DNA of 64,000 bases from Methylobacter luteus IMV-B-3098 (GCF_000427625.1 NZ_KE386569.1:559376-623375), one strand, 5' to 3'. Shown: positions 32,701 through 41,045, counted from the stretch's first letter. Translations and numbers: made by a program. Notes: generated by a model not told the origin, from the letters alone.

Positions 32701-35103
32701 GCCGCCATGGAAAATCATGGCTTGGCGCTCCCATAGCGTGCCGTTGTCGGGCAGTTTGATGGCCGACAGGGTGTTAATGGTCTTGCTGAAGTCGAGGCGG
32801 TTCTGCTCGCTGGTGGCGCTGCCGCCGATGACTACATGGCGCGGCAGGCCGCCGTCCTCGACCAGATCCAGGGGCGGCTGCGGCGGCCGATGGCCGGCAA
32901 TGCCGGCGACATAAAACGGATAGCCCGGATTGCCGGAAGCCACGTCAGGCAGCTTGACCTGGCCGTCGGCAATTTCCACCTTGGCGCCGGGCTGCGGCGC
33001 CATGGCCATGGTCGGCAGGGGTACGAGCGCCGGGATCGGTGTGCCGGCCTTGATCTCCCGGTCGGGGAGCGCTCGGGCGCCGGGCGCCGGCCGGCCGTCG
33101 GCATCGAGTACGGTGCCGGTTTCCAGCACGTCGTGCACGCGCCATAGTTCCCACATGCCGCCGGCGAAATGCGGGTAGAAATGGCAGTGGAAGATCGAAT
33201 CGCCCGGTGTCCGGTTGCGGTTGCCGCTGCCGTGATGGGCGATCTCATAGGTATAGCCGCTGCCCGGCCCGATGCTCTGGCTGTCCAGATAGGTCGAGTT
33301 GTCGCTGTCGGGCGTATGCAGCCATTGGTGGGCGTGCAGGTGGAAGATGTGATGCTCTTTCGGACCGGCGTGCAGGTTGCGGAACTTGACCCGGTCGTTC
33401 AGATAGCTGTGGTGCACGTTGGAGGGGTCGTCGGGGAAAAAGGCCTTGGTCGCGAATTCCGGGTCGGCAACCACACCCATGCCTTGCGCATTGATGCCCG
33501 CGGGCACGTCCACGACCATGGCCGGATCGCCGAGCACCCAGGAGGTCAGGAAGAACTCCTCATACTTGCAATCGACGCAGTCCTTCATGGGGCCGAGCCC
33601 CAGGCGGTTGGCGATGACTTCCGAGCCGACGCCGCCGGTGCCGTAGTTGATGCCGAAACCGTCCCGGACGCCGTGCAGGGTATGGCTGAGGACCGGATCA
33701 TTGAACCAGTCCGGAAACGCCTGAACGGCCTTGATCTCATCGTGAAAGACGACCGTGAACTCGCGGAACGGATCTTGCCGGTCCGGATACACGGCATTTC
33801 TGGGCTCGACCGCCAGACTGAATTTGACCCGGTTAGGGCCGGTGATGATGGCATTGAGGTCCGCGTGGACGATCTTGTTGTTGCTGTCGAGCAGGCTCAG
33901 GATGGGCCGGCCGGCCAGCGGATGCGGCGTCGTGCCTTCGATCCGCCAGGTATACGGGGCGGCTTCCAGTGGTCTTGTGGCCGCAGCGGTCAATGAACCG
34001 CTTGAATCATCTGCATTGTCAGTGTCCGAGTCGTCGGGACTCCGGTTGGCTGAATCATCAGACTTAACAGTCGATCTATCATCTGTTTGAACGATGATGG
34101 CTGAGCCATCGGCATTAACGGCGGTGATGGTGCCTTCAAAACCGGCGGCGATCAGTTTTTTGCCCTGATCGCCGGGGATGAAGCCGGTATTGCTGGTCAG
34201 TTGGCTCATGGTCGCCTTAAAGCCGCCGGGTATGGCGGCCAGCGTCAGCACTTCCTGCGGCTTGCGGGTGTCCACGGCCGGGTAGACGGCCTGATAGTCG
34301 ATGACCGGATAGAATTTGTCATCGGCTTTGGATAGGGTCGATGATGTCGCGGCCAGGGCCAGATCCTGTTCTGTGACCTGGCTGCGGTACCATTCCGCGC
34401 CCTTGTTTTCGACATTGACCGCGCCGAACAGGCCGTGCGCCAGCGAGCCGCCGTCGCCTTCGCCGCCGGTCATGGCCCCGGCGCTAAAGCCCAGGAACGT
34501 GCCTTCCTTCTCGGCGTAAAACGTATAGGTCAGGCTGCCGCCGGGGGGGACCAGCCCGCTGGGATTATTGCCGACATTGGAGGCGTCGGAGATGATGTCT
34601 TTCGGCTGCATGCCGATGACGTGAAACGAGGCCTTGCGCGTGGCGGGGCCGTCGTCATTGCGCACCGGCGTGCTGTTGGAGGGATCGCTGGGCTTGACCG
34701 GTTCCAGTAGAGAGCCGTTCAGGTTCGGGCTCAGCCAGTTGGTGAAGTGGACTTGCAGGCAATCGCCTTCGTTCACGCGCAAGGTCAGCGGCCTGGGGCG
34801 CTTGTCGTCCCGCAGCCTGGCATTGCCGGGGCCCGGATTCGGCCCGCCCGAGAGATCGACCACATCGGACTTCAGCGCGTAGATCATGCCCGAGGGGTTC
34901 ATCGCGCCCAGACGGTTATAGTAAAAAAACTGGTCCAGAGCGACGACATCGGCCGACACCGTAGTCTTGCAATTGGCCTGTACCGGGCCGGCATAGGCCA
35001 GCGCCACGACGAGTAATGGAAGACAGGCGCCGCCGGTCACCTGCCAGCGTCTGGGTATGTTGCAGGCTTTTTCCTGCTTGTCACTGATGTGCTGAAATTT
35101 CAT
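29764..35103 (-). CDS. Giant multicopper oxidase (MofA/MnxG/McoA-like), copy 1
   Basis: 1779 residues with a signal peptide ending near VQA before NCKTT. The copper motifs appear in permuted order: HHIFHLHAH (584-592) and HCHFYPHFAGGM (639-650; T1 ligands Cys640, His645, Met650) come first, then SQHIHLVKFDV (His936, His938) and HDHFGPSTHQH (1035-1045). Later cupredoxin-like domains contain EEGHNFGAHG (about 1245) and HVFQQHGHIW (1698-1707). This size, order and the phrase HIHLVKFDVTSSDG are those of the MofA/MnxG/McoA oxidases linked to Mn(II) oxidation. Compared with copy 2 it has an extra Ser/Asp-rich stretch (about 338-371). GGGAG precedes ATG 35103. Exported; Mn(II) oxidase activity is an inference. 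Confidence 0.9.
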   Translation of the reverse strand: MKFQHISDKQEKACNIPRRWQVTGGACLPLLVVALAYAGPVQANCKTTVSADVVALDQFFYYNRLGAMNPSGMIYALKSDVVDLSGGPNPGPGNARLRDDKRPRPLTLRVNEGDCLQVHFTNWLSPNLNGSLLEPVKPSDPSNSTPVRNDDGPATRKASFHVIGMQPKDIISDASNVGNNPSGLVPPGGSLTYTFYAEKEGTFLGFSAGAMTGGEGDGGSLAHGLFGAVNVENKGAEWYRSQVTEQDLALAATSSTLSKADDKFYPVIDYQAVYPAVDTRKPQEVLTLAAIPGGFKATMSQLTSNTGFIPGDQGKKLIAAGFEGTITAVNADGSAIIVQTDDRSTVKSDDSANRSPDDSDTDNADDSSGSLTAAATRPLEAAPYTWRIEGTTPHPLAGRPILSLLDSNNKIVHADLNAIITGPNRVKFSLAVEPRNAVYPDRQDPFREFTVVFHDEIKAVQAFPDWFNDPVLSHTLHGVRDGFGINYGTGGVGSEVIANRLGLGPMKDCVDCKYEEFFLTSWVLGDPAMVVDVPAGINAQGMGVVADPEFATKAFFPDDPSNVHHSYLNDRVKFRNLHAGPKEHHIFHLHAHQWLHTPDSDNSTYLDSQSIGPGSGYTYEIAHHGSGNRNRTPGDSIFHCHFYPHFAGGMWELWRVHDVLETGTVLDADGRPAPGARALPDREIKAGTPIPALVPLPTMAMAPQPGAKVEIADGQVKLPDVASGNPGYPFYVAGIAGHRPPQPPLDLVEDGGLPRHVVIGGSATSEQNRLDFSKTINTLSAIKLPDNGTLWERQAMIFHGGDGVTPGPKAYSTPKPEGGAGAFKVNGLPAQPGAPYADPCINDNQQPSGNDRFYHAAVIQLDVKMNKAGWHFPQQRILTLWDDVKDTVDEIKPPEPMFFRANTGDCITFQHTNLVPNVYQQDDFQVTTPTDTISQHIHLVKFDVTSSDGAGNGWNYEDGTFSPEEVHERLEAINKQAGEWLEPTGEQADKPPVCSLGDFQRGNGACVQTTVQRWYADDVLNNAGEDRTLRTVFTHDHFGPSTHQHPGLYAGLVIEPAGSTWKHNETGAVLGGRTDGGPTSWQAIIEPGDGKDAYREFLLEMGDFSLAYRSDDTAVNPPGKQEAGLHDLVELAVPCPGGVPRPCPEAISADDPGTMTVNYRNEPIALRVNNGANVQTPGRAGDLSFALESRTDRAIAALNRQPDFFAQPLTRDVLPGDPFTPLMKAYAGDKVQIRLLGGAHEEGHNFGAHGLKWLFEPDLKDSGYRSSQMLGISEHFEFEVNAVDSVNPGTPWIDLAYFPGMATDDLWNGLWGIMRTYNDKGTYSKRYPRPTLAKLPSNPEGSVLPVNCTVDKRGRQNCITTHGVCPAQAPKVNFQVHAFLAKDLLGGPLVYNQRAGLEDPGAILFVRGADLDASRKKLKPGVPVEPLILRARAGDCITLDLFNHLPANLGNTQQDGWSTMPMIVEGFNNNDIRPSSHIGLTPQLVEFDALRGAGLSIGQNWTLPGGDTVTAAPGKVAKYIWYAGKLTAKPYPDARSKQKKHFAEPVEYGAVNLMPSDRIKHASKGAIGALIIEPQSSSWQEDAAMRASATVTLANGKFFREHVLLFQDDLNLQQDGVPVPNLAESEDPEDSGQRAFNYKTEPMWTRIPFAPDTPLSVTRGFDFSNVLTGEAETPTFTAKAGDPVRLRVLQPGGHPRNHVFQQHGHIWQEEPFTKGSTVIGDNSWSEWHGSQAGIGPGSHFNFLLANGAGGVFATPGDYLYRDQASFQFDGGLWGKLRVE
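33990..34090 (-). other. Ser/Asp-rich insertion within giant oxidase copy 1
   Basis: Encodes about 34 residues (near 338-371) including STVKSDDSANRSPDDSDTDN. The stretch is absent from copy 2, where the flanking sequences join directly. It is acidic and low-complexity and lies between cupredoxin-like segments, so probably an exposed loop. Confidence 0.8.
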
Positions 35104-35169
35104 GACATCTCCCTATTTAAATTGAATAAATCATCGCCGCTTAAAAGTATCCTTGAGTCATTCGCTTTC

Positions 35170-35389
35170 GCGCGCAGCAATACCTTAAGAATTATTAATG
35201 GGTGCCCTGACTTTAGCTTGTGGAAACGGAGTATGAAATCGGGTCAAACCCTGATTTTTTACTCAGGAAATACCCGATTTGGTGAGTTCCGGATTGAAAG
35301 GCGGATGGACAGGAAGTAAAAATGACATCGCGCTTTGGTAGCAAAACCGAGAATGGCTGATAATCCGCTGGCGGTTTATCGATTGAACA
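35170..35389 (-). promoter_or_regulatory. Duplicated oxidase upstream element, copy B
   Basis: Same ordered blocks as copy A: CGCGCAGCAATACCTTAAGA, GTATGAAATCGGGTCAAACC, CTGATTTTTTACTCAGGAAA, CTGATAATCCGCTGG and ATCGATTGAACA. It begins about 70 bases upstream of giant oxidase copy 1. The last 65 bases before the start codon match those of copy 2 almost exactly (TATCCTTGAGTC to the GGGAG site). Confidence 0.65.
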
Positions 35390-35412
35390 TATGATGAGCG
35401 GGGGGAAATTGC

Positions 35413-35466
35413 CGGTGCAAATTCATTTATGCCCTTTGGGTACTTGTGCCCGGTTCGCACTGTGCG
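35413..35466. repeat. Degenerate REP hairpins of the GTGCGAAT family
   Basis: GTGCAAATTCATTTATGCCC then TTTGGGTACTTGTGCCCGG and TTCGCACTGTGC resemble the inner part of the MITE repeats but with many changes and no terminal repeats. Confidence 0.45.
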
Positions 35467-35482
35467 GATAGGCTTGTCGATA

Positions 35483-35516
35483 ATAAAAAGAGTGCAGCCG
35501 CAAACCGGCTGCACTC
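35483..35516 (-). terminator. Rho-independent terminator of the second giant oxidase
   Basis: GAGTGCAGCCG/CGGCTGCACTC stem with CAAAC loop, T-rich on the leftward strand (CTTTTTATTA). Nearly identical to the one at 29711-29745, so the terminator was copied together with the gene. Confidence 0.85.
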
Positions 35517-35535
35517 CAATGCGCTTTACGGGATG

Positions 35536-38500
35536 CTATTTGACCCGTAATTTACCCCACAAGCCGCCGTCAAACAGGAACGATGCCTGATCGCGGTAGA
35601 GGTTATCGCCGGGCGTATTAAAGATACCGCCGGCGCCGTTGGCCAACAGGAAATTGAAATGGCTGCCCGGCCCGATGCCGGATTGAGAGCCATGCCATTC
35701 CGAGAAACTGTTGGTGCCGATCACCGTTGAACCGTTGGTAAACGGCTCCTCCAGCCAGATGTGCCCATGTTGCTGGAACACATGGTTGCGCGCATGACCG
35801 CCGGCTTGCAGCACGCGCAGCCGGACCGGATCGCCGGCCTTGGCCGTGAAAGTCGGCGTTTCCGCCTCGCCGGTCAGCACATTGCTGAAGTCAAAGCCGC
35901 GCGTTACTGACAACGGGGTATCCGGCTCAAACGGTATGCGGGTCCACATCGGCTCGGTCTTGTAGTTGAAGGCTTTCTGGCCGCTATCCTCGGGATCTTC
36001 CGTCTCGGCAAGATTGGGCACGGCCTCGCCGTTTTGCTGCAGGTTCAGGTCATCCTGGAACAGCAGCACGTGTTCCCTGAAGAACTTGCCGTTCGCCAGC
36101 GTGACCGTGGCCGAGGCGCGCATGTCGGCATCCTCCTGCCACTTCGCGCCCTGCGGCTCGATGATCAGGGCCCCGATGGCGCCCTTGCTGACCTGCTTCA
36201 TGCGATCGGACGGTATCAGGTTGACGGCGCCGTATTCCACCGGCTCGGCAAACAGCTTCTTCAGTTTCGACCTGGCATCGGGATAGGCCGCGGGTGTCGT
36301 CCTGCCGGCATACCATTTATAGCTGGCCACTTTGCCGGGGGCGGCGGTGACTGTATCACCGCCCGGCAGGGTCCAGTTCTGGCCTATGCTCAGACCGGCG
36401 CCGCGTACGGGGTCGAATTCCACCAGTTGCGGGGTCAGGCCGATATGGCTGGAGGGCCGGATGTCGTTGTTGTTGAAGCCTTCGACGATCATCGGTAGCG
36501 TGCTCCAGCCATCCTGTTGCGTGTTGCCCAGGTTGGCGGGCAGGTGGTTGAACAGGGTCAGGTTAATGCAGTCCCCGGCGCGGGCGCGCAGGATCAGCGG
36601 CTCAACCGGCACGCCGGGTTTCAGTTTTTTCCTGGAGGCGTCCAGATCGGTGCCGCGCACGAACAGGATGGCGCCCGGATCTTCCAGCCCGGCCCGTTCG
36701 TTATAGACCAGCGGGCCGCCCAGCAGGTCTTTGGCCAGGAACGCATGCACCTGGAAGTTGACCTTGGGTGCCTTCGCCGGGCAGACGCCATGCGTCGTGA
36801 TGCAGCTCTGCCGGCCACGTTTGTCCAGGGAACAGTTGACCGGCAGCACGGTGCCTTCCGGATTGCTCGGCAGTTTCGCCAACGTCGGTCTCGGGTAGCG
36901 CTTCGAGTAAGTGCCTTTATCGTTGTAGGTCCGCATGATGCCCCACAGGCCGTTCCAGATATCATCGGTCGCCGCGCCCGGGAAATAGGCCAGATCGACA
37001 AATGGCGTGCCCGGACTGACGGAGTCAATGGCGTTTACCTCGAACTCGAAGTGCTCGGAGATGCCCATCATTTGCGAGTTGCGATAGCCGGAGTCTTTCA
37101 GCGAGGGCTCGAACAGCCACCTGAGACCATGCGCGCTGAAGTTGTGACCTTCCTCATGGGCGCCGACAATAACCCGGAGCTGGACCTTGTCGCCGGCAAA
37201 AGTCTTCAGCAGCGGCGTGAACGGATCGCCGGGCAGGACATCCCGGGTTAACGGCTGGGCAAAAAAGTCCGGCTGGCTGTTCAGGGCGGCAATGGCCCGG
37301 TCCGTACGCGATTCCAGCGCGAACGACAGGTCGCCGGCCCGGCCCGGGGTCTGGACGTTGGCGCCGTTGTTGACCCGCAGCGCGATCGGCTCATTGCGGT
37401 AGTTGACGGTCATGGTGCCGGGATCGTCGGCCGAGATGGCCTCGGGGCAGGGCCGGGGAACGCCGCCCGGACAGTTTTCGGCAACTTTTAGCAGATCATG
37501 GAGCCCGGCTTCCGCTTTGGCGGGCGGATTGACCGGGGTTTCATCGTCGCGGTAGGCCAGCGAGAAATCGGCCTGGTGCAGCAGGAACTCGCGATAGGCG
37601 TCCTTGCCGCCGCCCGGCTCGATGATGGCCTGCCAGGTGGTCGGGCCGCCGTCCGCCCGGCCGCCCAGGACCTCGCCAGTCTCATTGTGCTTCCAGACCG
37701 AGTTGGCCGGTTCGATCACCAGGCCGGCGTAGAGTCCCACCTGTTGATGGGTGGACGGGCCGAAGTGGTCGTGCGTTTTCACGGTGCGCAGGGTGCGATC
37801 CTGGCCGAGATTGTTCAGCAGATCATCGGCAAACCAGCGCTGCACGGTGGTCTGCACGCAGGTACCGCCGCCGCGCCGGAAGTCGCCCAGGGAACAGACC
37901 GGCGGCTTGCCGGCATTGGGATTTTCAGTGTCCTGCCAATCGCCGCCTTGAGCGTTGATTGCTGTCAGACGCTCAAGCACATCCTGGGGGCTGAAGGTGC
38001 CGTCTTCGTAGTTCCAGCCGTTGCCGGAACCGTCCGAGGACGTGACGTCGAACTTGACCAGATGGATATGCTGGCCGATGGTGTCGGTCGGCGTCGCCAC
38101 CTGAAACTCATCCTGCTCATAAAGATGCGGAACCAGGTTGGTGTGCTGGAAAGTAACGCAGTCCCCGGTGTTGGCGCGCATGAACATGGGTTCGGGCGGT
38201 TTGATTTCATCGAGCGTGTCTTCGACATCATCCCGCAGGGTCAGGATACGCTCTTGCGGGAAATGCCAGCCCACCTTGTTCATCTTGACGTCCAGCTGAA
38301 TCGCGGCGGCGTGGTAGAAGCGGGGCTTGCCGGTGGGCTGCTGTTTGTCGCTGACGCAGGGGTCGGCGTACGGCGCGCCCGGCTGGGCCGGCAGGCCGTT
38401 GACCTTGAAAGCGCCCGTGCCGCCTTCCGGTTTCGGCGTGCTGTAGGCTTTCGGGCCCGGCGTCACACCATCGCCGCCATGGAAAATCATGGCTTTCCGT

Positions 38501-40776
38501 TCCCACGGGGTGCCGTTGGCGGGCAGTTTGATGGCCGACAGGGTGGTCATGTTTTTGTCGAAGCTAAGACGGTTCTGTTCACTGACGGCCGTGCCGTCGG
38601 CGATCACATGGCGCGGCAGGCCGCCGTCCTCGACCAGATCCAGCGGCGCCTGTGGCGGCCGATGGCCGGCAATGCCGGGAATAAAAAACGGATAACCGGG
38701 ATTGCCGGAAGCGACGTCAGGCAATTTGACCTGGCCGTCGGCAATTTCCACCTTGGCGCCGGGCTGCGGCGCCATGGCCATGGTCGGCACAGGTACGACA
38801 GCCGGGATCGGCGTGCCGACCTTGATCTCCCGGTCGGGCAGCGCTCGGGCGCCGGGCGCCGGCCGGCCGTCGGCATCGAGCACGGTGCCGGTTTCCAGCA
38901 CGTCGTGAACGCGCCATAACGACCACATGCCGCCGGCGAAGTGCGGGTAGAAATGGCAGTGGAAGATCGAATCGCCGGCTGTCCGGTTGCGGTTGCCGCT
39001 GCCGTGATAGGCGATCTCATAGGTGTAGCCGCCGCCCGGCCCGATGCTCTGGCTGTCCAGATAGGTCGAGTTGTCGCTGTCGGGCGTGTGCAGCCATTGG
39101 TGGGCATGCAAATGGAAGATGTGATGCTCCTTGGGACCGGCATGCAGGTTGCGGAATTTGACCCGGTCGTTCAGATAGCTGTGGTTCACATTGGACGGGT
39201 CGTCGGGGAAAAAGGTCTTGGTTGCGAATTCCGGATTGGGAACGACGCCCATGTTTCCGTCAGAGTTGATGCCCGCGGGCACGTCCACGACCATGGACGG
39301 ATCGCCGAGCACCCAGGAGGTCAGGAAGAACTCCTCGTACTTGCAATCGACGCAGTCCTTCATGGGGCCAAGCCCCAGACGGTTGGCGATGACTTCCGAG
39401 CCGATGCCGCCGGTGCCGTAGTTGATGGCGAAGACGTCCCGGACACCGAACAGGGTGTGGCGGAGTACCGGATCGTTGAACCAATCCGGAAACGCCTGCA
39501 CGGCCTTGGCTTCGTCGTGGAAGACGACCGTGAATTCCCGGAACGGATCGAGGCGGTCCGGATACGCGGCATTTCTGGGCTCGACTGCCGGGCTGAATTT
39601 GCCCCGGTTGGGTCCGGTGATGATGGCGTTGAGGTCCGCGTGGACGATCTTGTTGTTGTGGTCGAGCAGGCTCAGGATGGGCCGGCCGGCCAGCGGATGC
39701 GGCGTCGCGCCTTCGATCCGCCACGCATAGGGAGGTGCTTCCAGGGTGGTGGCCAATGTTGCCGTGACGGTGGCTGAACCATCAGGATTAACGGCGGTGA
39801 TGGTGCCCTCAAGACCGGCGGCGATCAGTTTTTTGCCCTGATCGCCGGGGATGAAGCCGGCATCGCTGGTCAGGCGGCTCATCGTCGCTTTAAAGCCGCC
39901 GGGTATAGCGGCCAGTGTCAGCTTTTCCTGCGGTTTGCGGGTGTCCACGGCCGGGTAGACGGCCTGATAGTCGATGACCGGATAGAATTTGCCATCGGCC
40001 TTGGATAGGGTAGATGATGTCGCGGCCAGGGCCAGATCCTGTTCTGTGACCTGGCTGCGGTACCATTCCGCGCCTTTGTTTTCGACATTGACCGCGCCGA
40101 ACAGGCCGTGCGCCAGCGAGCCGCCGTCGCCTTCGCCGCCGGTCATGGCCCCGGCGCTAAAGCCCAGGAACGTGCCTTCCTTCTCGGCGTAAAACGTATA
40201 GGTCAGGCTGCCGCCGGGGGGGACCAGCCCGCTGGGATTATTGCCGACATTGGAGGCGTCGGAGATGATGTCTTTCGGCTGCATGCCGATGACATGAAAC
40301 GAGGCCTTGCGCGTGGCGGGGCCGTCGTCATTGCGCACCGGCGTGCTGTTGGGAGGATCGCTGGGCGGAATGGGGACTTGTAGAGAGCCGTTCAGGTTCG
40401 GGCTCAGCCAGTTGGTGAAGTGGACCTGCAGACAATCGCCTTCGTTCACGCGCAAGGTCAGCGGCCTGGGGCGCTTGTCGTCCCGCAGCCTGGCATTGCC
40501 GGGGCCCGGATTCGGCCCGCCCGAGAGATCGACCACATCGGACTTCAGCGCGTAGATCATGCCCGAGGGGTTCATCGCGCCCAGGCGGTTATAGTAAAAA
40601 ACATGATCCAGGGCGATCACATCGGCCGATACCGTAGTCTTGCAATTGGCCTGTGCCGGGCCGGCATAGGCCAGCGCCACGACGAGTAATGGAAGACAGG
40701 CGCCGCCGGTCACCTGCCAGCGTCTGGGTATGTTGCAGGCTTTTTCCCGCTTGTCACTGATGTGCTGAAATTTCAT
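35536..40776 (-). CDS. Giant multicopper oxidase (MofA/MnxG/McoA-like), copy 2
   Basis: 1746 residues, colinear with copy 1 over the whole length apart from the missing Ser/Asp stretch. Signal peptide ending near AQA before NCKTT. Permuted motifs: HHIFHLHAH (551-559), HCHFYPHFAGGM (606-617; Cys607, His612, Met617), then GQHIHLVKFDV, HDHFGPSTHQQ and later HNFSAHG and HVFQQHGHIW. One change of note: the motif read THQH in copy 1 is THQQ here, losing a histidine at the equivalent of His1045. The N-terminal 150-200 codons are almost identical in DNA to copy 1 while the rest has drifted. First oxidase of the tandem pair; copy 1 has its own promoter region, so they may be expressed separately. Confidence 0.9.
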   Translation of the reverse strand: MKFQHISDKREKACNIPRRWQVTGGACLPLLVVALAYAGPAQANCKTTVSADVIALDHVFYYNRLGAMNPSGMIYALKSDVVDLSGGPNPGPGNARLRDDKRPRPLTLRVNEGDCLQVHFTNWLSPNLNGSLQVPIPPSDPPNSTPVRNDDGPATRKASFHVIGMQPKDIISDASNVGNNPSGLVPPGGSLTYTFYAEKEGTFLGFSAGAMTGGEGDGGSLAHGLFGAVNVENKGAEWYRSQVTEQDLALAATSSTLSKADGKFYPVIDYQAVYPAVDTRKPQEKLTLAAIPGGFKATMSRLTSDAGFIPGDQGKKLIAAGLEGTITAVNPDGSATVTATLATTLEAPPYAWRIEGATPHPLAGRPILSLLDHNNKIVHADLNAIITGPNRGKFSPAVEPRNAAYPDRLDPFREFTVVFHDEAKAVQAFPDWFNDPVLRHTLFGVRDVFAINYGTGGIGSEVIANRLGLGPMKDCVDCKYEEFFLTSWVLGDPSMVVDVPAGINSDGNMGVVPNPEFATKTFFPDDPSNVNHSYLNDRVKFRNLHAGPKEHHIFHLHAHQWLHTPDSDNSTYLDSQSIGPGGGYTYEIAYHGSGNRNRTAGDSIFHCHFYPHFAGGMWSLWRVHDVLETGTVLDADGRPAPGARALPDREIKVGTPIPAVVPVPTMAMAPQPGAKVEIADGQVKLPDVASGNPGYPFFIPGIAGHRPPQAPLDLVEDGGLPRHVIADGTAVSEQNRLSFDKNMTTLSAIKLPANGTPWERKAMIFHGGDGVTPGPKAYSTPKPEGGTGAFKVNGLPAQPGAPYADPCVSDKQQPTGKPRFYHAAAIQLDVKMNKVGWHFPQERILTLRDDVEDTLDEIKPPEPMFMRANTGDCVTFQHTNLVPHLYEQDEFQVATPTDTIGQHIHLVKFDVTSSDGSGNGWNYEDGTFSPQDVLERLTAINAQGGDWQDTENPNAGKPPVCSLGDFRRGGGTCVQTTVQRWFADDLLNNLGQDRTLRTVKTHDHFGPSTHQQVGLYAGLVIEPANSVWKHNETGEVLGGRADGGPTTWQAIIEPGGGKDAYREFLLHQADFSLAYRDDETPVNPPAKAEAGLHDLLKVAENCPGGVPRPCPEAISADDPGTMTVNYRNEPIALRVNNGANVQTPGRAGDLSFALESRTDRAIAALNSQPDFFAQPLTRDVLPGDPFTPLLKTFAGDKVQLRVIVGAHEEGHNFSAHGLRWLFEPSLKDSGYRNSQMMGISEHFEFEVNAIDSVSPGTPFVDLAYFPGAATDDIWNGLWGIMRTYNDKGTYSKRYPRPTLAKLPSNPEGTVLPVNCSLDKRGRQSCITTHGVCPAKAPKVNFQVHAFLAKDLLGGPLVYNERAGLEDPGAILFVRGTDLDASRKKLKPGVPVEPLILRARAGDCINLTLFNHLPANLGNTQQDGWSTLPMIVEGFNNNDIRPSSHIGLTPQLVEFDPVRGAGLSIGQNWTLPGGDTVTAAPGKVASYKWYAGRTTPAAYPDARSKLKKLFAEPVEYGAVNLIPSDRMKQVSKGAIGALIIEPQGAKWQEDADMRASATVTLANGKFFREHVLLFQDDLNLQQNGEAVPNLAETEDPEDSGQKAFNYKTEPMWTRIPFEPDTPLSVTRGFDFSNVLTGEAETPTFTAKAGDPVRLRVLQAGGHARNHVFQQHGHIWLEEPFTNGSTVIGTNSFSEWHGSQSGIGPGSHFNFLLANGAGGIFNTPGDNLYRDQASFLFDGGLWGKLRVK

Positions 40777-40842
40777 GACATCTCCCTACTTAAATTGAAT
40801 AAATCATCGCCGCTTAAAAGTATCCTTGAGTCCTCGTTTTCC

Positions 40843-41045
40843 CGCGCAGCAATACCTTAAGAAATTATTAAATAGCGGGTTGATTTTATAAGGTAGAGGT
40901 ACAGTATGAAAATCGGGTCAAACCCTGATTTTTTACTCAGGAATATCCGATTTGATGAGTTACAGCTTGAGAAGGTAAGTGAATGGGAAGTGGCAGGAAA
41001 GCATAAGGCTATACATAAGTCATTTAAAAATGACATTGCGCTTTG
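40843..41045 (-). promoter_or_regulatory. Duplicated oxidase upstream element, copy C
   Basis: Blocks in the same order: CGCGCAGCAATACCTTAAGA, AATCGGGTCAAACCCTGATT, TTTTACTCAGGAA, TTACAGCTTGAGAAGGTAAG (also in copy A) and AAATGACATTGCGCTTTG (also in copy B). It starts about 67 bases before the start of giant oxidase copy 2. About 190 further bases up to the SulP gene hold no gene; a CGGAAGCGG/CCGCTTCCG stem near 41128-41157 may end the SulP transcript. Confidence 0.65.

Noticed and set aside
37498-38919. 473-codon frame opposite to giant oxidase copy 2
   Set aside because: Same cause: complementary-strand frame created by codon bias of the real gene. Arg/Gly/Ala-rich composition without domain features.
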